DNA of 64,000 bases from Paenibacillus sambharensis (GTDB taxonomy: Bacteria > Bacillota > Bacilli > Paenibacillales > Paenibacillaceae), in the NCBI RefSeq assembly GCF_003233845.1, contig NZ_QKRB01000055.1:1-64000 (forward strand), in the 5' to 3' direction. A program made the translations under genes and the position numbers. The notes below the pieces were generated by a model. The model had not been told where the DNA came from and searched no databases. It saw only the letters and a list, made by a program, of their open reading frames with translations. Shown here in pieces: positions 1 through 9,771 of this stretch (positions are counted from its first letter, which is position 1; each line of letters begins with the position of its first letter).

Positions 1-3
1 CTC

Positions 4-34
4 CTAGGCCCCCTAATTAAACTGGAGTCCTCCC
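4..34. repeat. Left inverted repeat of the IS
   Basis: The outer 13 bases (CTAGGCCCCCTAA) are an exact reverse complement of the right end. After a 2-base length difference the match resumes over the GGAGTCCT block. The arm of about 30 bases is therefore an imperfect terminal repeat. Confidence 0.85.
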
Positions 35-73
35 ATCCAATAATTTAAACTTAGGATAAGGGAGTGATCCGGT

Positions 74-394
74 ATGGGGAAAAGGCTGAGCAAAGACACG
101 CAACTTAAAATAGTTAAAGAAGCACTGGCTGGGATAAAGGTGGGGGCTCTTGCCCGCATGTATGACATACACCCTGAAACCATTCGTACGTGGATAAGAG
201 ATTACCGTGACACGATTCCAGCAGAAGAGATTCCGCTTACTGACGAACATGTGCAGGAAATGCAGCGGCTGCAGGAGGTTGAGCAGCGGTATGAAAAAGC
301 CGTTAAAGTACTCGGTGAGAAGGAACTCGAAATTGAGATTCTCAGAGAGTTGCTAAAAAAGAAAGACCCCGCTTATCTGAAAAACTTGAAGTAG
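74..394 (+). CDS. IS3-family transposase OrfA (HTH protein)
   Basis: A 106-residue OrfA-type protein. Residues about 10-50 form a helix-turn-helix (GALARMYDIHPETIRTWI) expected to bind the IS ends. Residues about 65-98 are heptad-like and rich in Leu, Glu and Lys (EKELEIEILRELLKK), matching the leucine zipper through which OrfA and OrfAB of this family multimerise. The ATG at 74 follows a GGGAGTGATCC ribosome site. The downstream frame overlaps its end in the -1 phase, and an A-AAA-AAG heptamer lies at 355-361. OrfA alone normally regulates transposition, while the fused OrfAB is the active enzyme. Confidence 0.85.
   Translation: MGKRLSKDTQLKIVKEALAGIKVGALARMYDIHPETIRTWIRDYRDTIPAEEIPLTDEHVQEMQRLQEVEQRYEKAVKVLGEKELEIEILRELLKKKDPAYLKNLK
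355..361 (+). promoter_or_regulatory. Programmed -1 frameshift site (A6G)
   Basis: The heptamer A-AAA-AAG sits in the orfA phase as (ct)A AAA AAG, the canonical slippery order for -1 slippage. It lies in the 336-394 overlap where both the orfA frame and the transposase frame are open. Slippage here would join the HTH/zipper part to the DDE core. I did not establish a downstream stimulatory structure. Confidence 0.75.
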
Positions 395-417
395 CAGAAC
401 CATTTATTAAGCGGGGA

Positions 418-1326
418 GTGCCAGCAGCATTGGTTCTGCGCATTCTAGGTATCGCTGAATCCACCTATTATGATCGAAAGAAAAGAGAGATGTCTTGCCC
501 GCCTGAGCGCCCTGCAGAAAACCGGCGTGGTCGCCCTGTGCCTGGATACTCTCATACGTTTGATGGCGAACGCGTAGTGGACAGCCAGATCAATGACTGG
601 TTGCTTGAGCTCATCGAAGGCGAAGAGCATGTTTACGGGTATAAACTCCTTGCGCAATGCATACGTGACAAGTACAACGTGAGGCTAGACAAAAAGAAAG
701 CATACCGGTTATGTAACGAGTTGGGCATTCTTCAAAAACCACGTCAGCGAGTTCAGGCGCATCCGCGCAGGCTGCCGAAAAACCGTGTCGTTACAGGCTC
801 CAACCAGTTGTGGCAAATGGATATTAAGTATGGCTACGTCCGTGGGCTCGAGCGATTCTTCTATGTGCTCAGCATCATTGATGTGTTTGACCGCGTCGTT
901 GTTCAGCAGTACAGGGGAACATCTTGTGAGGCTAAGCATGCCGTTCAGACACTTTGTTATGCGCTACAAAGCCGTCTACGCCCTGGTGATGAGATGCCTA
1001 CTATTCGTACCGATAACGGCCCTCAATTCGTGAGCAAGCTGTTTGGAGATATGTGTGAGAGTCTCGGCGTGATCCACGAGCGTATACCTCCAAGAACACC
1101 TAATATGAATGCCTATATCGAATCCTTTCATAGCCTGTTGGAACGCGATCTATTCAGCAAGAGAGACTTCAGAACCTTTAAAGATGCATATGAAGAGCTA
1201 GACGGATACATGGACTTCTACAATAACCGTAGAATGCATGGCAGCTTAAAACGAAAACCTCCTGCCGTGTTTTCAGCTTGGGTTCAGACACTGGAGGATT
1301 CTTCAGCTTTTCATAAAGCGATGTAA
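418..1326 (+). CDS. IS3-family transposase OrfB (DDE integrase core)
   Basis: This is the catalytic part of the transposase. The reading frame is already open from 337, inside orfA, and the only early start is a GTG at 418, so the natural product is probably an OrfA-OrfB fusion made by frameshifting at 355-361. An N-terminal HTH_21-like region (YGYKLLAQCIRDKYN) precedes an rve core with the three acidic residues: Asp in LWQMDIKYGYV, Asp in IRTDNGPQF and Glu in NAYIESFHSLLERD, followed by the family's YNNRRMHGSL segment. There is no internal stop or frame break, so the enzyme appears functional. Coordinates give the part from the GTG. Confidence 0.85.
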   Translation: MPAALVLRILGIAESTYYDRKKREMSCPPERPAENRRGRPVPGYSHTFDGERVVDSQINDWLLELIEGEEHVYGYKLLAQCIRDKYNVRLDKKKAYRLCNELGILQKPRQRVQAHPRRLPKNRVVTGSNQLWQMDIKYGYVRGLERFFYVLSIIDVFDRVVVQQYRGTSCEAKHAVQTLCYALQSRLRPGDEMPTIRTDNGPQFVSKLFGDMCESLGVIHERIPPRTPNMNAYIESFHSLLERDLFSKRDFRTFKDAYEELDGYMDFYNNRRMHGSLKRKPPAVFSAWVQTLEDSSAFHKAM

Positions 1327-1370
1327 TCCCCCGAAAAAACGAGTAATTCTATGCCTGCATTATTTTTGGT

Positions 1371-1399
1371 GGGCAGGACTCCGGTTTTAGGGGGCCTAG
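1371..1399. repeat. Right inverted repeat of the IS
   Basis: This is the counterpart of the left end: GGCAGGACTCC, then GGTTTTAGGGGGCCTAG. It lies about 45 bases after the transposase stop codon, as expected for an IS3 element. Confidence 0.85.
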
Positions 1400-1439
1400 C
1401 CGAAAATACATCAATTTGTGAGCTAACATATCTATTTGG

Positions 1440-1905
1440 GCAAGATACCTGCATAAATACATCTTTTCCCCCTTGAAGTCCGAGGCAGCGGAGTTATATG
1501 AATAATTCCTGCACAATCGCAGGCATTTTTTCCGAAACGACCTTCGATCCTAAAAAGCCTGCACTTTTGCAGGTACTTTGGGAGATACCTTCGCAATTAC
1601 TTAGGGAGATAATACCGCAGAACTTTCATAGGTGCTTTATGCAGCCTCTTTCAGAGATACTTCACGCAGTTACTTTCATAGACGCGTTATATAGCTGCTT
1701 TTAGGTGCGTTATATAGCTGCTTTGAGAGATACTTTACATAGTTACTTCCAGGGTACTCTACATGGTAACTTCAAAGGCACTCTACGCAGTTACCTTCAA
1801 AGACCCCCTACACAGACACCCTACACAGACACCCTACACAGGTTACTTTCCGAGATACTCTACGCCATTACTTTGCGAGACACCATCTCAGGTACTTAGT
1901 AAGAT
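1440..1905. repeat. Degenerate ~25-bp tandem repeat array (non-coding)
   Basis: The roughly 630 bases between the IS and the methionine synthase gene hold no convincing gene. From about 1590 to 1905 the sequence is a run of diverged units near 25 bases, each resembling GAGATACTTNACGCAGTTAC followed by TTTCA. Two neighbouring units at about 1678-1725 share TGCGTTATATAGCTGCTTT-like cores, and a 13-base CCTACACAGACAC motif repeats at about 1807-1845. Two clean hairpins precede the array: CCTGCACAATCGCAGG (1508-1523) and CCTGCACTTTTGCAGG (1558-1573). The units may be decayed copies of those hairpins. Short open frames here encode only the repeat and are not credible proteins. Confidence 0.65.
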
Positions 1906-2028
1906 CCGTTGGCAGCATTGCGGAGATGCAACCGCAGGGGCTCCGGAGGGCCACGGCCGGCGGGTAGGGCCAGCTCTTATACCGCTGCTATCCTAGAATC
2001 TGCTGTGTGCATCTCCAAGCGTTTTCCC

Positions 2029-3915
<1,887 letters not shown>

Positions 3916-3965
3916 GGCCGTCCCTCCCCTTACAGCTGTACAGCTGCGCATAGATTTATATTAGA

Positions 3966-4005
3966 ACAAAACGGAAAAGCAGTTGCCGAGGCAGCCGCTT
4001 TTCCG
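3966..4005 (-). terminator. Terminator after dapF
   Basis: On the minus strand the arm CGGAAAAGC (4005-3997) pairs with GCTTTTCCG (3980-3972), with further inner pairing (GGCTGCC with GGCAACT), and is followed by TTTTGTT. It lies 24 bases after the dapF stop and would separate dapF from the methyltransferase gene. Confidence 0.75.
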
Positions 4006-4028
4006 AAACTGTTCATCTGACTATTCAA

Positions 4029-4865
4029 TTAGCGGGTTACAGTGCCGCGGAATACAACGGAGGCAGGCCCTGTCATATAGACGTGGTTGTCGTCCTCATT
4101 CCACTCGATCAGCAGGTCCCCGCCTTTAAGCGATACGGTTGCTGTGCGGTCGGTATGCCCGTTCAGCACGGAGGATACCAACGTCGCGCAAGCGCCAGTT
4201 CCGCAAGCCAGCGTCGGTCCCGCGCCGCGCTCCCAGACGCGCATATCGGCGTAATCGCGCGATTTGACGGTGACAAACTCCACGTTCGTCTTGCGCGGGA
4301 ACAGCGGATGCGTCTCCAGCTTCGGTCCCCAGGCCTGCAGGTCAAATCCGACAGCATCATCCACATAGATGACGCAGTGCGGGTTGCCCATCGATACGGC
4401 AGTAAACCGGAACTCGCGCCCGTCCACCTCGATCGGGTGAGCCACTACCTGCGCCGCATCCACAGTTGTCGGCACCTGCAGTCCGTTTAGGATCGGTTCG
4501 CCCATATCAACGCGCACCTTCTCCACCCTGCCGTCCTGAACGGTCAGCTGTACCTTCTGCACGCCGGCGCCGAGTGTTTCGATCGTGATCTCCGTACGGT
4601 CAATCAGTCCGTTATCGTAGACGTACTTGGCCACGCAGCGGATGGCGTTGCCGCACTGCTCTGCCTCCGAGCCGTCGGAGTTGATGATCCGCATCCGGAA
4701 ATCCGCCTGCTCAGAAGGCAGAATATACACCAGACCGTCTGCGCCGATCCCGAAGAACCGGTTGCACAATTCTATTGCGAGCTCAGAAGCGTTATCCGGC
4801 AGCGACTGCTCGCCTGCCACAACGATAAAGTCATTTCCGAGACCATGCATTTTTGTAAATTCCAT
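4029..4865 (-). CDS. dapF: Diaminopimelate epimerase
   Basis: A 278-residue protein of the normal DapF length. It interconverts LL- and meso-diaminopimelate, the last step before meso-DAP enters lysine synthesis and peptidoglycan. The two catalytic cysteines are in EQCGNAIRC and LACGTGACA, in the two mirror-image halves of the fold. The N-terminus MEFTKMHGLGNDF is the family signature. The start at 4865 follows AAAGGGAGTG by about 10 bases; an upstream in-frame ATG at 4889 would add eight residues before the conserved start and lacks a site. It stands alone, with a terminator downstream. Confidence 0.95.
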   Translation of the reverse strand: MEFTKMHGLGNDFIVVAGEQSLPDNASELAIELCNRFFGIGADGLVYILPSEQADFRMRIINSDGSEAEQCGNAIRCVAKYVYDNGLIDRTEITIETLGAGVQKVQLTVQDGRVEKVRVDMGEPILNGLQVPTTVDAAQVVAHPIEVDGREFRFTAVSMGNPHCVIYVDDAVGFDLQAWGPKLETHPLFPRKTNVEFVTVKSRDYADMRVWERGAGPTLACGTGACATLVSSVLNGHTDRTATVSLKGGDLLIEWNEDDNHVYMTGPASVVFRGTVTR

Positions 4866-5027
4866 TATCCTGGCACTCCCTTTACCCATCGGTTACTTGA
4901 GAAATAAGCTGTCCTTATTCCTATTAGCATACCGCAATACAGGGAGAATGGCTATTCAATTTTTACATCATTATTTGCACTTATTTGCAGCCAGCAGCAG
5001 CCCTAAACCGAGCAGCCCTGCCGCCTT

Positions 5028-7811
5028 TTACGCCGCACGCTTCGCCGAACCGTACGTCACGCGCCCGCCCTTGCGCCTTCTTCTGGAGGAGCTGACCACA
5101 CTGCCGATACCCATCAGGAAGGTCGGGATGCCAGCGGCCACGAACACCAGGCACCATTCGCGGAATCCAAGCGGCACAGTTTTGAAAATCGGCTGCAGCG
5201 CTTCAATATACAGCACGGCCAGCATAAGTACGAGTGACGACAGCACAGCAAGCACCAGATAACGGTTCTCGAACAAATTCCGGTGGAAAATCGAACGTGA
5301 GCTGCGGCAGTCGAACACATGAATGAGCTGAGCCAGCACCAAGGTGGCAAATGCTACGGTCTGGGCTTCTACCAGATTGCCGCCGCCCGGCTCGAGCGTA
5401 ATCCAGAAGGCAGCCAGCGTACATACGCCAATCAAGATGCCGCGGCTGATAATTTTCCAGCCAAGCCTGCGCGCGAAAATATTCTCCTTGGCTGTGCGCG
5501 GCTTCTGCTGCATCAGATCGTTCTCCGCCTGGTCCACCCCAAGCGCCATCGCTGGCAGACCGTCCGTCACCAGGTTGACCCACAGAATCTGAATCGGCAC
5601 GAGCGGCAGCGGCAGACCCGCCATCATGGCCAGGAACATGGTCATAATCTCACCCACATTGGATGCCAGCAGGTAGCGGATGAACTTCCGTATGTTCTCA
5701 TAGATGCCGCGTCCTTCTTCTATTGCTGCCACAATAGTCGCAAAATTATCGTCGCTCAGTACCAGCGCCGAGGCTTCCTTCGATACATCCGTTCCGGTAA
5801 TTCCCATGGCGATGCCGATATCCGCCGCCTTGATCGCCGGAGCATCATTAACGCCGTCGCCTGTCATGGCGACAACATGACCCTTGCGCTGCAGCGATTT
5901 GACAATGCGCAGCTTGTGCTCCGGCGACACGCGTGCGTACACGTAGACATCGTCGACGACTGCGTCCAGCTGAGCATCATCCAGCTGCGCGAGCTCTCTG
6001 CCCGTCATCGACCGGCCGCCCCGCTGCATAATGCCGAGCTGCTGGGCGATCGCTTCTGCCGTAAGCTGGTGGTCGCCTGTAATCATGACCGTCTTAATGC
6101 CTGCCCGCCGGCATGTCGCAATGGCGTCGCGCACCTCCCTGCGCGGCGGGTCGATCATTCCCGTCAATCCCACGAATATAAGCTGGCGCTCGGCTTCATC
6201 ATCTTCACCGCAGGCATCCTGCGGCCTGATGTCACGGTAAGCGAACCCCAGCACCCGCAGGGCTGACTGGGCCATCGTCTCGGAAGCAGCTGCAACCTTC
6301 TGCTTCAGGGTAGCCGTAAAGGGCACGACATTCCCTTCCCACAGAACATAGCTGCATCTCTCCATGAGGAGATCCGGCGCACCCTTCGTACAGAGCAGCT
6401 TGCCGCCTTGATGGCCGACCAGGACTGACATCCGCTTGCGCTCCGAATCGAACGGATATTCCTTTTCCCGCTTGTATAAGCCTTCGAGTGACTGAACCGT
6501 AACCCCAAGCTTGGCGGCCAGGACAATTAGCGCCCCCTCTGTCGGGTCCCCCTTGAGCTTCCAATCTTCTTCCTGTGCCTCAGCACTGCCTTTGCCCTTC
6601 CGGCCTTCCTGCTGCCCGGCCTCCTTAACCAGCCTGGCATTGTTGCAGAGAGCCGCAATCTGCAGCATTCTCCTCAGGGCCGCATCCTTCTTCAGATCCG
6701 CGTGTGCCCCGCCTTCCAGCACCTCGCCAACCGGCTCGTAGCCTTCCCCTGTGACATCCAGCATCCTGCCGCCCGTCCAGAGCTTCTTGACCGTCATCTT
6801 GTTCTGGGTGAGCGTGCCCGTCTTATCCGAGCAGATGACAGAGGCGCAGCCCAGCGTTTCGACTGAAGGCAGCTTGCGGACTATCGCCTTGCGTTTGATC
6901 ATGCGCTGAACGCCCAGCGCAAGCGCGATCGTGACGATCGCCGGCAGCCCTTCCGGTATGGCCGCGACGGCAAGGCTGACGCCCGCAAGGAACATGCCGT
7001 AGGCAGGCTGACCGTGCATGATGCCCGCAACCACAACCATAACGGTGAGGCCAAGGGCCACAACGATCAGTATTTTTCCAAGCTGCTCCAGGCGGTGCTG
7101 CAGCGGGGTCTCCATCGACTCCGTCTGCTCGATTAGATGAGCGATTTTCCCCATTTCCGTATTCATTCCCGTACGGACGACCATTCCCACTCCGGTGCCG
7201 CGCGTCACCATCGTACCCAGGAAGCCTGTATTCTTCATGTCTCCGAGCGGCAGCTCGGCATCCGTAATCGGCAGCGAATGCTTGCCCACCGGCACCGATT
7301 CCCCCGTCAGCGCCGACTCCTCCACATACAGACTGCTCGCCTCAAGCAGCCGGATATCGGCAGGAATGCGGTCCCCGCTCTCAAGCACGACCAGATCGCC
7401 CGGCACCAGCTCAACCGCCGGCACCTCCAAGACTTCACCGCCGCGGATTACGCGAGCTGTCGGGGCCGACAGCTCCTTCAGCGAACGCAGCGATTTTTCC
7501 GCACGAAACTCCTGTACGAAGCCAAGTATGCCGTTCAATACAATAATGGCCACAATCGTGACCGCGTCCAGATACTCCCCGAGCAGTCCGGACACAAGTG
7601 TTGCGCCGACCAGCACCAGAACCATGAAATCTTTGAACTGATTAAGAAACAGCGTCAGAGGCGATACCCTCTTGCCTTCGGACAGCTCATTGCGCCCCTG
7701 CTCTTCCAGCCTGCGGGCCGCTTCACCCGCCGCCAGACCCGTCTGCGGATTGCTCCCCAGTGCTTCGGTCAGCGCTTCTGCCTCCATCTGGTGCCATAGC
7801 TTTTGATCCAT
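5028..7811 (-). CDS. Calcium-transporting P-type ATPase (PMCA/SERCA type)
   Basis: A 927-residue P2-type ATPase expected to export Ca2+ at the cytoplasmic membrane using ATP. It shows the N-terminal cation-ATPase segment (LTEALGSNPQTGLAAGEAARR), the actuator TGES motif (ALTGESVPV), the transmembrane PEGLP motif with upstream acidic/Ala residues, the phosphorylated Asp in DKTGTLTQNK (about residue 330), KGDPTEGAL, and the hinge TGDGVNDAPAIK. The C-terminal helices carry NLVTDGLPA, typical of calcium pumps. The start at 7811 follows AGGAGGG. It is divergent from rqcH; in Bacillus the homologues yloA (rqcH) and yloB (Ca pump) are also neighbours, which supports the call. Confidence 0.93.
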   Translation of the reverse strand: MDQKLWHQMEAEALTEALGSNPQTGLAAGEAARRLEEQGRNELSEGKRVSPLTLFLNQFKDFMVLVLVGATLVSGLLGEYLDAVTIVAIIVLNGILGFVQEFRAEKSLRSLKELSAPTARVIRGGEVLEVPAVELVPGDLVVLESGDRIPADIRLLEASSLYVEESALTGESVPVGKHSLPITDAELPLGDMKNTGFLGTMVTRGTGVGMVVRTGMNTEMGKIAHLIEQTESMETPLQHRLEQLGKILIVVALGLTVMVVVAGIMHGQPAYGMFLAGVSLAVAAIPEGLPAIVTIALALGVQRMIKRKAIVRKLPSVETLGCASVICSDKTGTLTQNKMTVKKLWTGGRMLDVTGEGYEPVGEVLEGGAHADLKKDAALRRMLQIAALCNNARLVKEAGQQEGRKGKGSAEAQEEDWKLKGDPTEGALIVLAAKLGVTVQSLEGLYKREKEYPFDSERKRMSVLVGHQGGKLLCTKGAPDLLMERCSYVLWEGNVVPFTATLKQKVAAASETMAQSALRVLGFAYRDIRPQDACGEDDEAERQLIFVGLTGMIDPPRREVRDAIATCRRAGIKTVMITGDHQLTAEAIAQQLGIMQRGGRSMTGRELAQLDDAQLDAVVDDVYVYARVSPEHKLRIVKSLQRKGHVVAMTGDGVNDAPAIKAADIGIAMGITGTDVSKEASALVLSDDNFATIVAAIEEGRGIYENIRKFIRYLLASNVGEIMTMFLAMMAGLPLPLVPIQILWVNLVTDGLPAMALGVDQAENDLMQQKPRTAKENIFARRLGWKIISRGILIGVCTLAAFWITLEPGGGNLVEAQTVAFATLVLAQLIHVFDCRSSRSIFHRNLFENRYLVLAVLSSLVLMLAVLYIEALQPIFKTVPLGFREWCLVFVAAGIPTFLMGIGSVVSSSRRRRKGGRVTYGSAKRAA

Positions 7812-7988
7812 CCTGTCTCCCTCCTGTTTCCAGCCTGCCGCCCGTTTAAGCTCAGAACTGCCGGACGGACAGCCTCTTCAGGCTAAATGTATTCGGACAA
7901 CCCGGAAAATATCCCATGCCAGGGCTTAAGTTTTTGCTGCGGGTATGGCATGATAGAAGAATGATCTGACAAAGGTGGTTAAACAAAC

Positions 7989-9731
7989 ATGGCACTCGAC
8001 GGTATCGTTACCCGCGCGCTGGCAGCCGAGCTGCAGGAAGCAGCGGGGACACGCATTCATAAAATTCATCAACCGGACGAGCACACGCTCGTTCTGCAAA
8101 CAAGGGGCGGCAAAGCACAGGGCAAGCTGCTGATTTCTGCCAACCCCACCTATCCGAGACTGCACTGGACCACAGCATCCCAGTCGAATCCGCTGGAGGC
8201 GCCGATGTTCTGCATGCTGCTGCGCAAGCACTGCGAAGGCGGCGTAATCGAGGGAATCCGCCAGCCGGGGAACGAGCGCGTCCTTCACTTCAGCATCCGC
8301 CAGCGGGATGAGCTGGGGGATTACTCACTCAAGACAGTTATTGTCGAGCTCATGGGCAGGCACAGCAATATTATTCTGGTTGACCCGGCTTCGGGCCAAA
8401 TCCATGACGGCATCCATCACGTTACCCCAGCCATCAGCAGCTACCGGATCGTCCTGCCGGGCAGTACCTATACGGCGCCGCCTTCGCAGGACAAGACAGA
8501 TCCATTCAGCATTCAGACCTATGAGCAGTTCGAAGCCGCATTGGGAGCCGTATCCGCCGAACTCGCCGCGGACAAACGCATCGTTGCCGCCTTCAGCGGC
8601 ATCAGCCCGCTGCTCGCCAGAGAAATCGCCCACCGCGCAGGCACGCTCGGAAGCCTGGGTGACTACCGCGCCCTGTGGGAAGCCTTCTCGGCTCTGTTCG
8701 AGAAGCTAGCGCGGCATGAATACGAGCCGGTTATCGTGACGGGCGCAGACGGCAAACAGCAGTTTTCTGTAACGAGGCTGACTCATCTGGATGGCGAAAC
8801 GAAGATCTATCCTACCATCAGCAGCTGCCTGGAGGCCTATTACGGCGACAAGGCCGAGCGTGACACGGTTAAGCAGCGTGCGGCTGACCTGTACCGTTTC
8901 CTCCAGAATGAGAAAAGCAAGAATGTGAAGAAGCTGGAGAAGCTGAGCGAGACGCTTGAGGAGGCTAAGGATGCGGACAAACACCGGATCCTTGGAGAGC
9001 TTGTGACCGCTTATATGCATCAGATAAAGCGGGGAGATGCCTCCGTAGAGGTTATTAACTATTACAGCGAGGAGCAGGAGACGGTAACCATCCAGCTGGA
9101 CCCCCAGCTTACTCCCTCGGAGAATGCCCAGCGTTATTTCAGGCGTTACACGAAGGCGAAGAACAGCCAGAGCGTCGTCTCTGAGCAGATGGAAGCCGCC
9201 CATGAGGAAATCCGTTACCTGGACACGCTGCTGCAGCAGCTTGACAGCGCCTCGCTGCAGGATATTGAGGAAATTCGCGAAGAACTGGTCGCTGAAGGCT
9301 ACATGCGCGCACGCGGCCGCAAGGGGCCGAAGAAGAAGAAGCCTGCAAGACCGGCTCTGCTGTGCTATACATCAAGCGAGAATATTGCGATCTATGTCGG
9401 CAAGAACAATACCCAGAACGAATACCTGACCAACCGCCTGGCCTCAGCAAGCGACACCTGGCTGCATACCAAGGATATTCCGGGCTCGCATATCGTCATC
9501 CGGGGACAGGACTTCGGCGATGCCACATTGGAGGAGGCGGCCATGCTGGCCGCGCATTACAGCCAGGCACGGGGCTCCAGCCTCGTTCCCGTTGATTACA
9601 CGCTGATCAGGCATGTGCGCAAGCCGAGCGGCGCCAAGCCCGGATTCGTCATCTATGATCACCAAAAAACGCTGTTCATCACTCCGGATGAACAGCGTAT
9701 CAAGACTCTCCCGTCTCAAGTAAAAGCGTAG
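7989..9731 (+). CDS. rqcH: Rqc2/NEMF homologue RqcH (ribosome-associated quality control)
   Basis: A 580-residue NFACT protein. In Bacillus, RqcH binds stalled 50S-nascent chain complexes and recruits tRNA-Ala to add alanine tails that mark the chain for degradation. An NFACT-N domain opens the protein (ALDGIVTRALAAEL, PPMFCMLLRKH-like APMFCMLLRKH, MGRHSNIIL). A coiled coil and HhH region follows (about 270-430), then the NFACT-R domain (LLCYTSSENIAIYVGKNN, WLHTKDIPGSHIVIR). The position matching the Asp-Arg pair needed for tRNA work reads Glu96-Arg97 (PGNERVLHF). The ATG at 7989 follows AAAGGTGG by about 10 bases. Older annotation calls this family fibronectin-binding protein. Confidence 0.93.
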   Translation: MALDGIVTRALAAELQEAAGTRIHKIHQPDEHTLVLQTRGGKAQGKLLISANPTYPRLHWTTASQSNPLEAPMFCMLLRKHCEGGVIEGIRQPGNERVLHFSIRQRDELGDYSLKTVIVELMGRHSNIILVDPASGQIHDGIHHVTPAISSYRIVLPGSTYTAPPSQDKTDPFSIQTYEQFEAALGAVSAELAADKRIVAAFSGISPLLAREIAHRAGTLGSLGDYRALWEAFSALFEKLARHEYEPVIVTGADGKQQFSVTRLTHLDGETKIYPTISSCLEAYYGDKAERDTVKQRAADLYRFLQNEKSKNVKKLEKLSETLEEAKDADKHRILGELVTAYMHQIKRGDASVEVINYYSEEQETVTIQLDPQLTPSENAQRYFRRYTKAKNSQSVVSEQMEAAHEEIRYLDTLLQQLDSASLQDIEEIREELVAEGYMRARGRKGPKKKKPARPALLCYTSSENIAIYVGKNNTQNEYLTNRLASASDTWLHTKDIPGSHIVIRGQDFGDATLEEAAMLAAHYSQARGSSLVPVDYTLIRHVRKPSGAKPGFVIYDHQKTLFITPDEQRIKTLPSQVKA

Positions 9732-9739
9732 ACGGCTTC

Positions 9740-9771
9740 GTCACGGCTGACCAAGCCGTGACTTTATTTTT
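9740..9771 (+). terminator. Terminator after rqcH
   Basis: GTCACGGCT pairs with AGCCGTGAC around a five-base loop and is followed by TTTATTTTT. It lies just past the rqcH stop and overlaps the stop codon of the convergent MerR gene, so it may serve both. Confidence 0.8.

Larger units (their letters stand above)
4..1399 (+). mobile_element. IS3-family insertion sequence
   Basis: The element is bounded by imperfect inverted ends (4-34 and 1371-1399) and carries the two overlapping reading frames typical of IS3-family elements: a small HTH protein and a DDE integrase-type transposase joined by a -1 frameshift site. It is about 1.4 kb, the usual size for the family, and looks intact. The outermost bases read CTAGGCCCCCTA rather than the TG...CA common in IS3 elements. 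The left end lies at the window edge, so a target duplication cannot be verified; the bases visible outside the ends (CTC on the left, CCG on the right) do not match. Confidence 0.88.

Noticed and set aside
1498-1996. Short plus-strand reading frames with Thr, Tyr and His repeats
   Set aside because: They are translations of the 25-bp repeat array in more than one frame, with no ribosome site and no conserved content.
3916-4028. Possible SAM riboswitch before the methionine synthase gene
   Set aside because: The upstream gap is only about 110 bases and is largely occupied by the dapF terminator, with no room for an S-box.
4980-5027. Repeated GCAGCAGCCCTAAACC-like sequence after the calcium ATPase gene
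   Set aside because: The two AGCAGCCCT copies are direct, not inverted, so they do not form a terminator; the repeat is too short to call an element.
5319-6266. Long plus-strand frame opposite the calcium ATPase
   Set aside because: The minus-strand protein has all P-type ATPase motifs; the opposite frame has no recognisable content.
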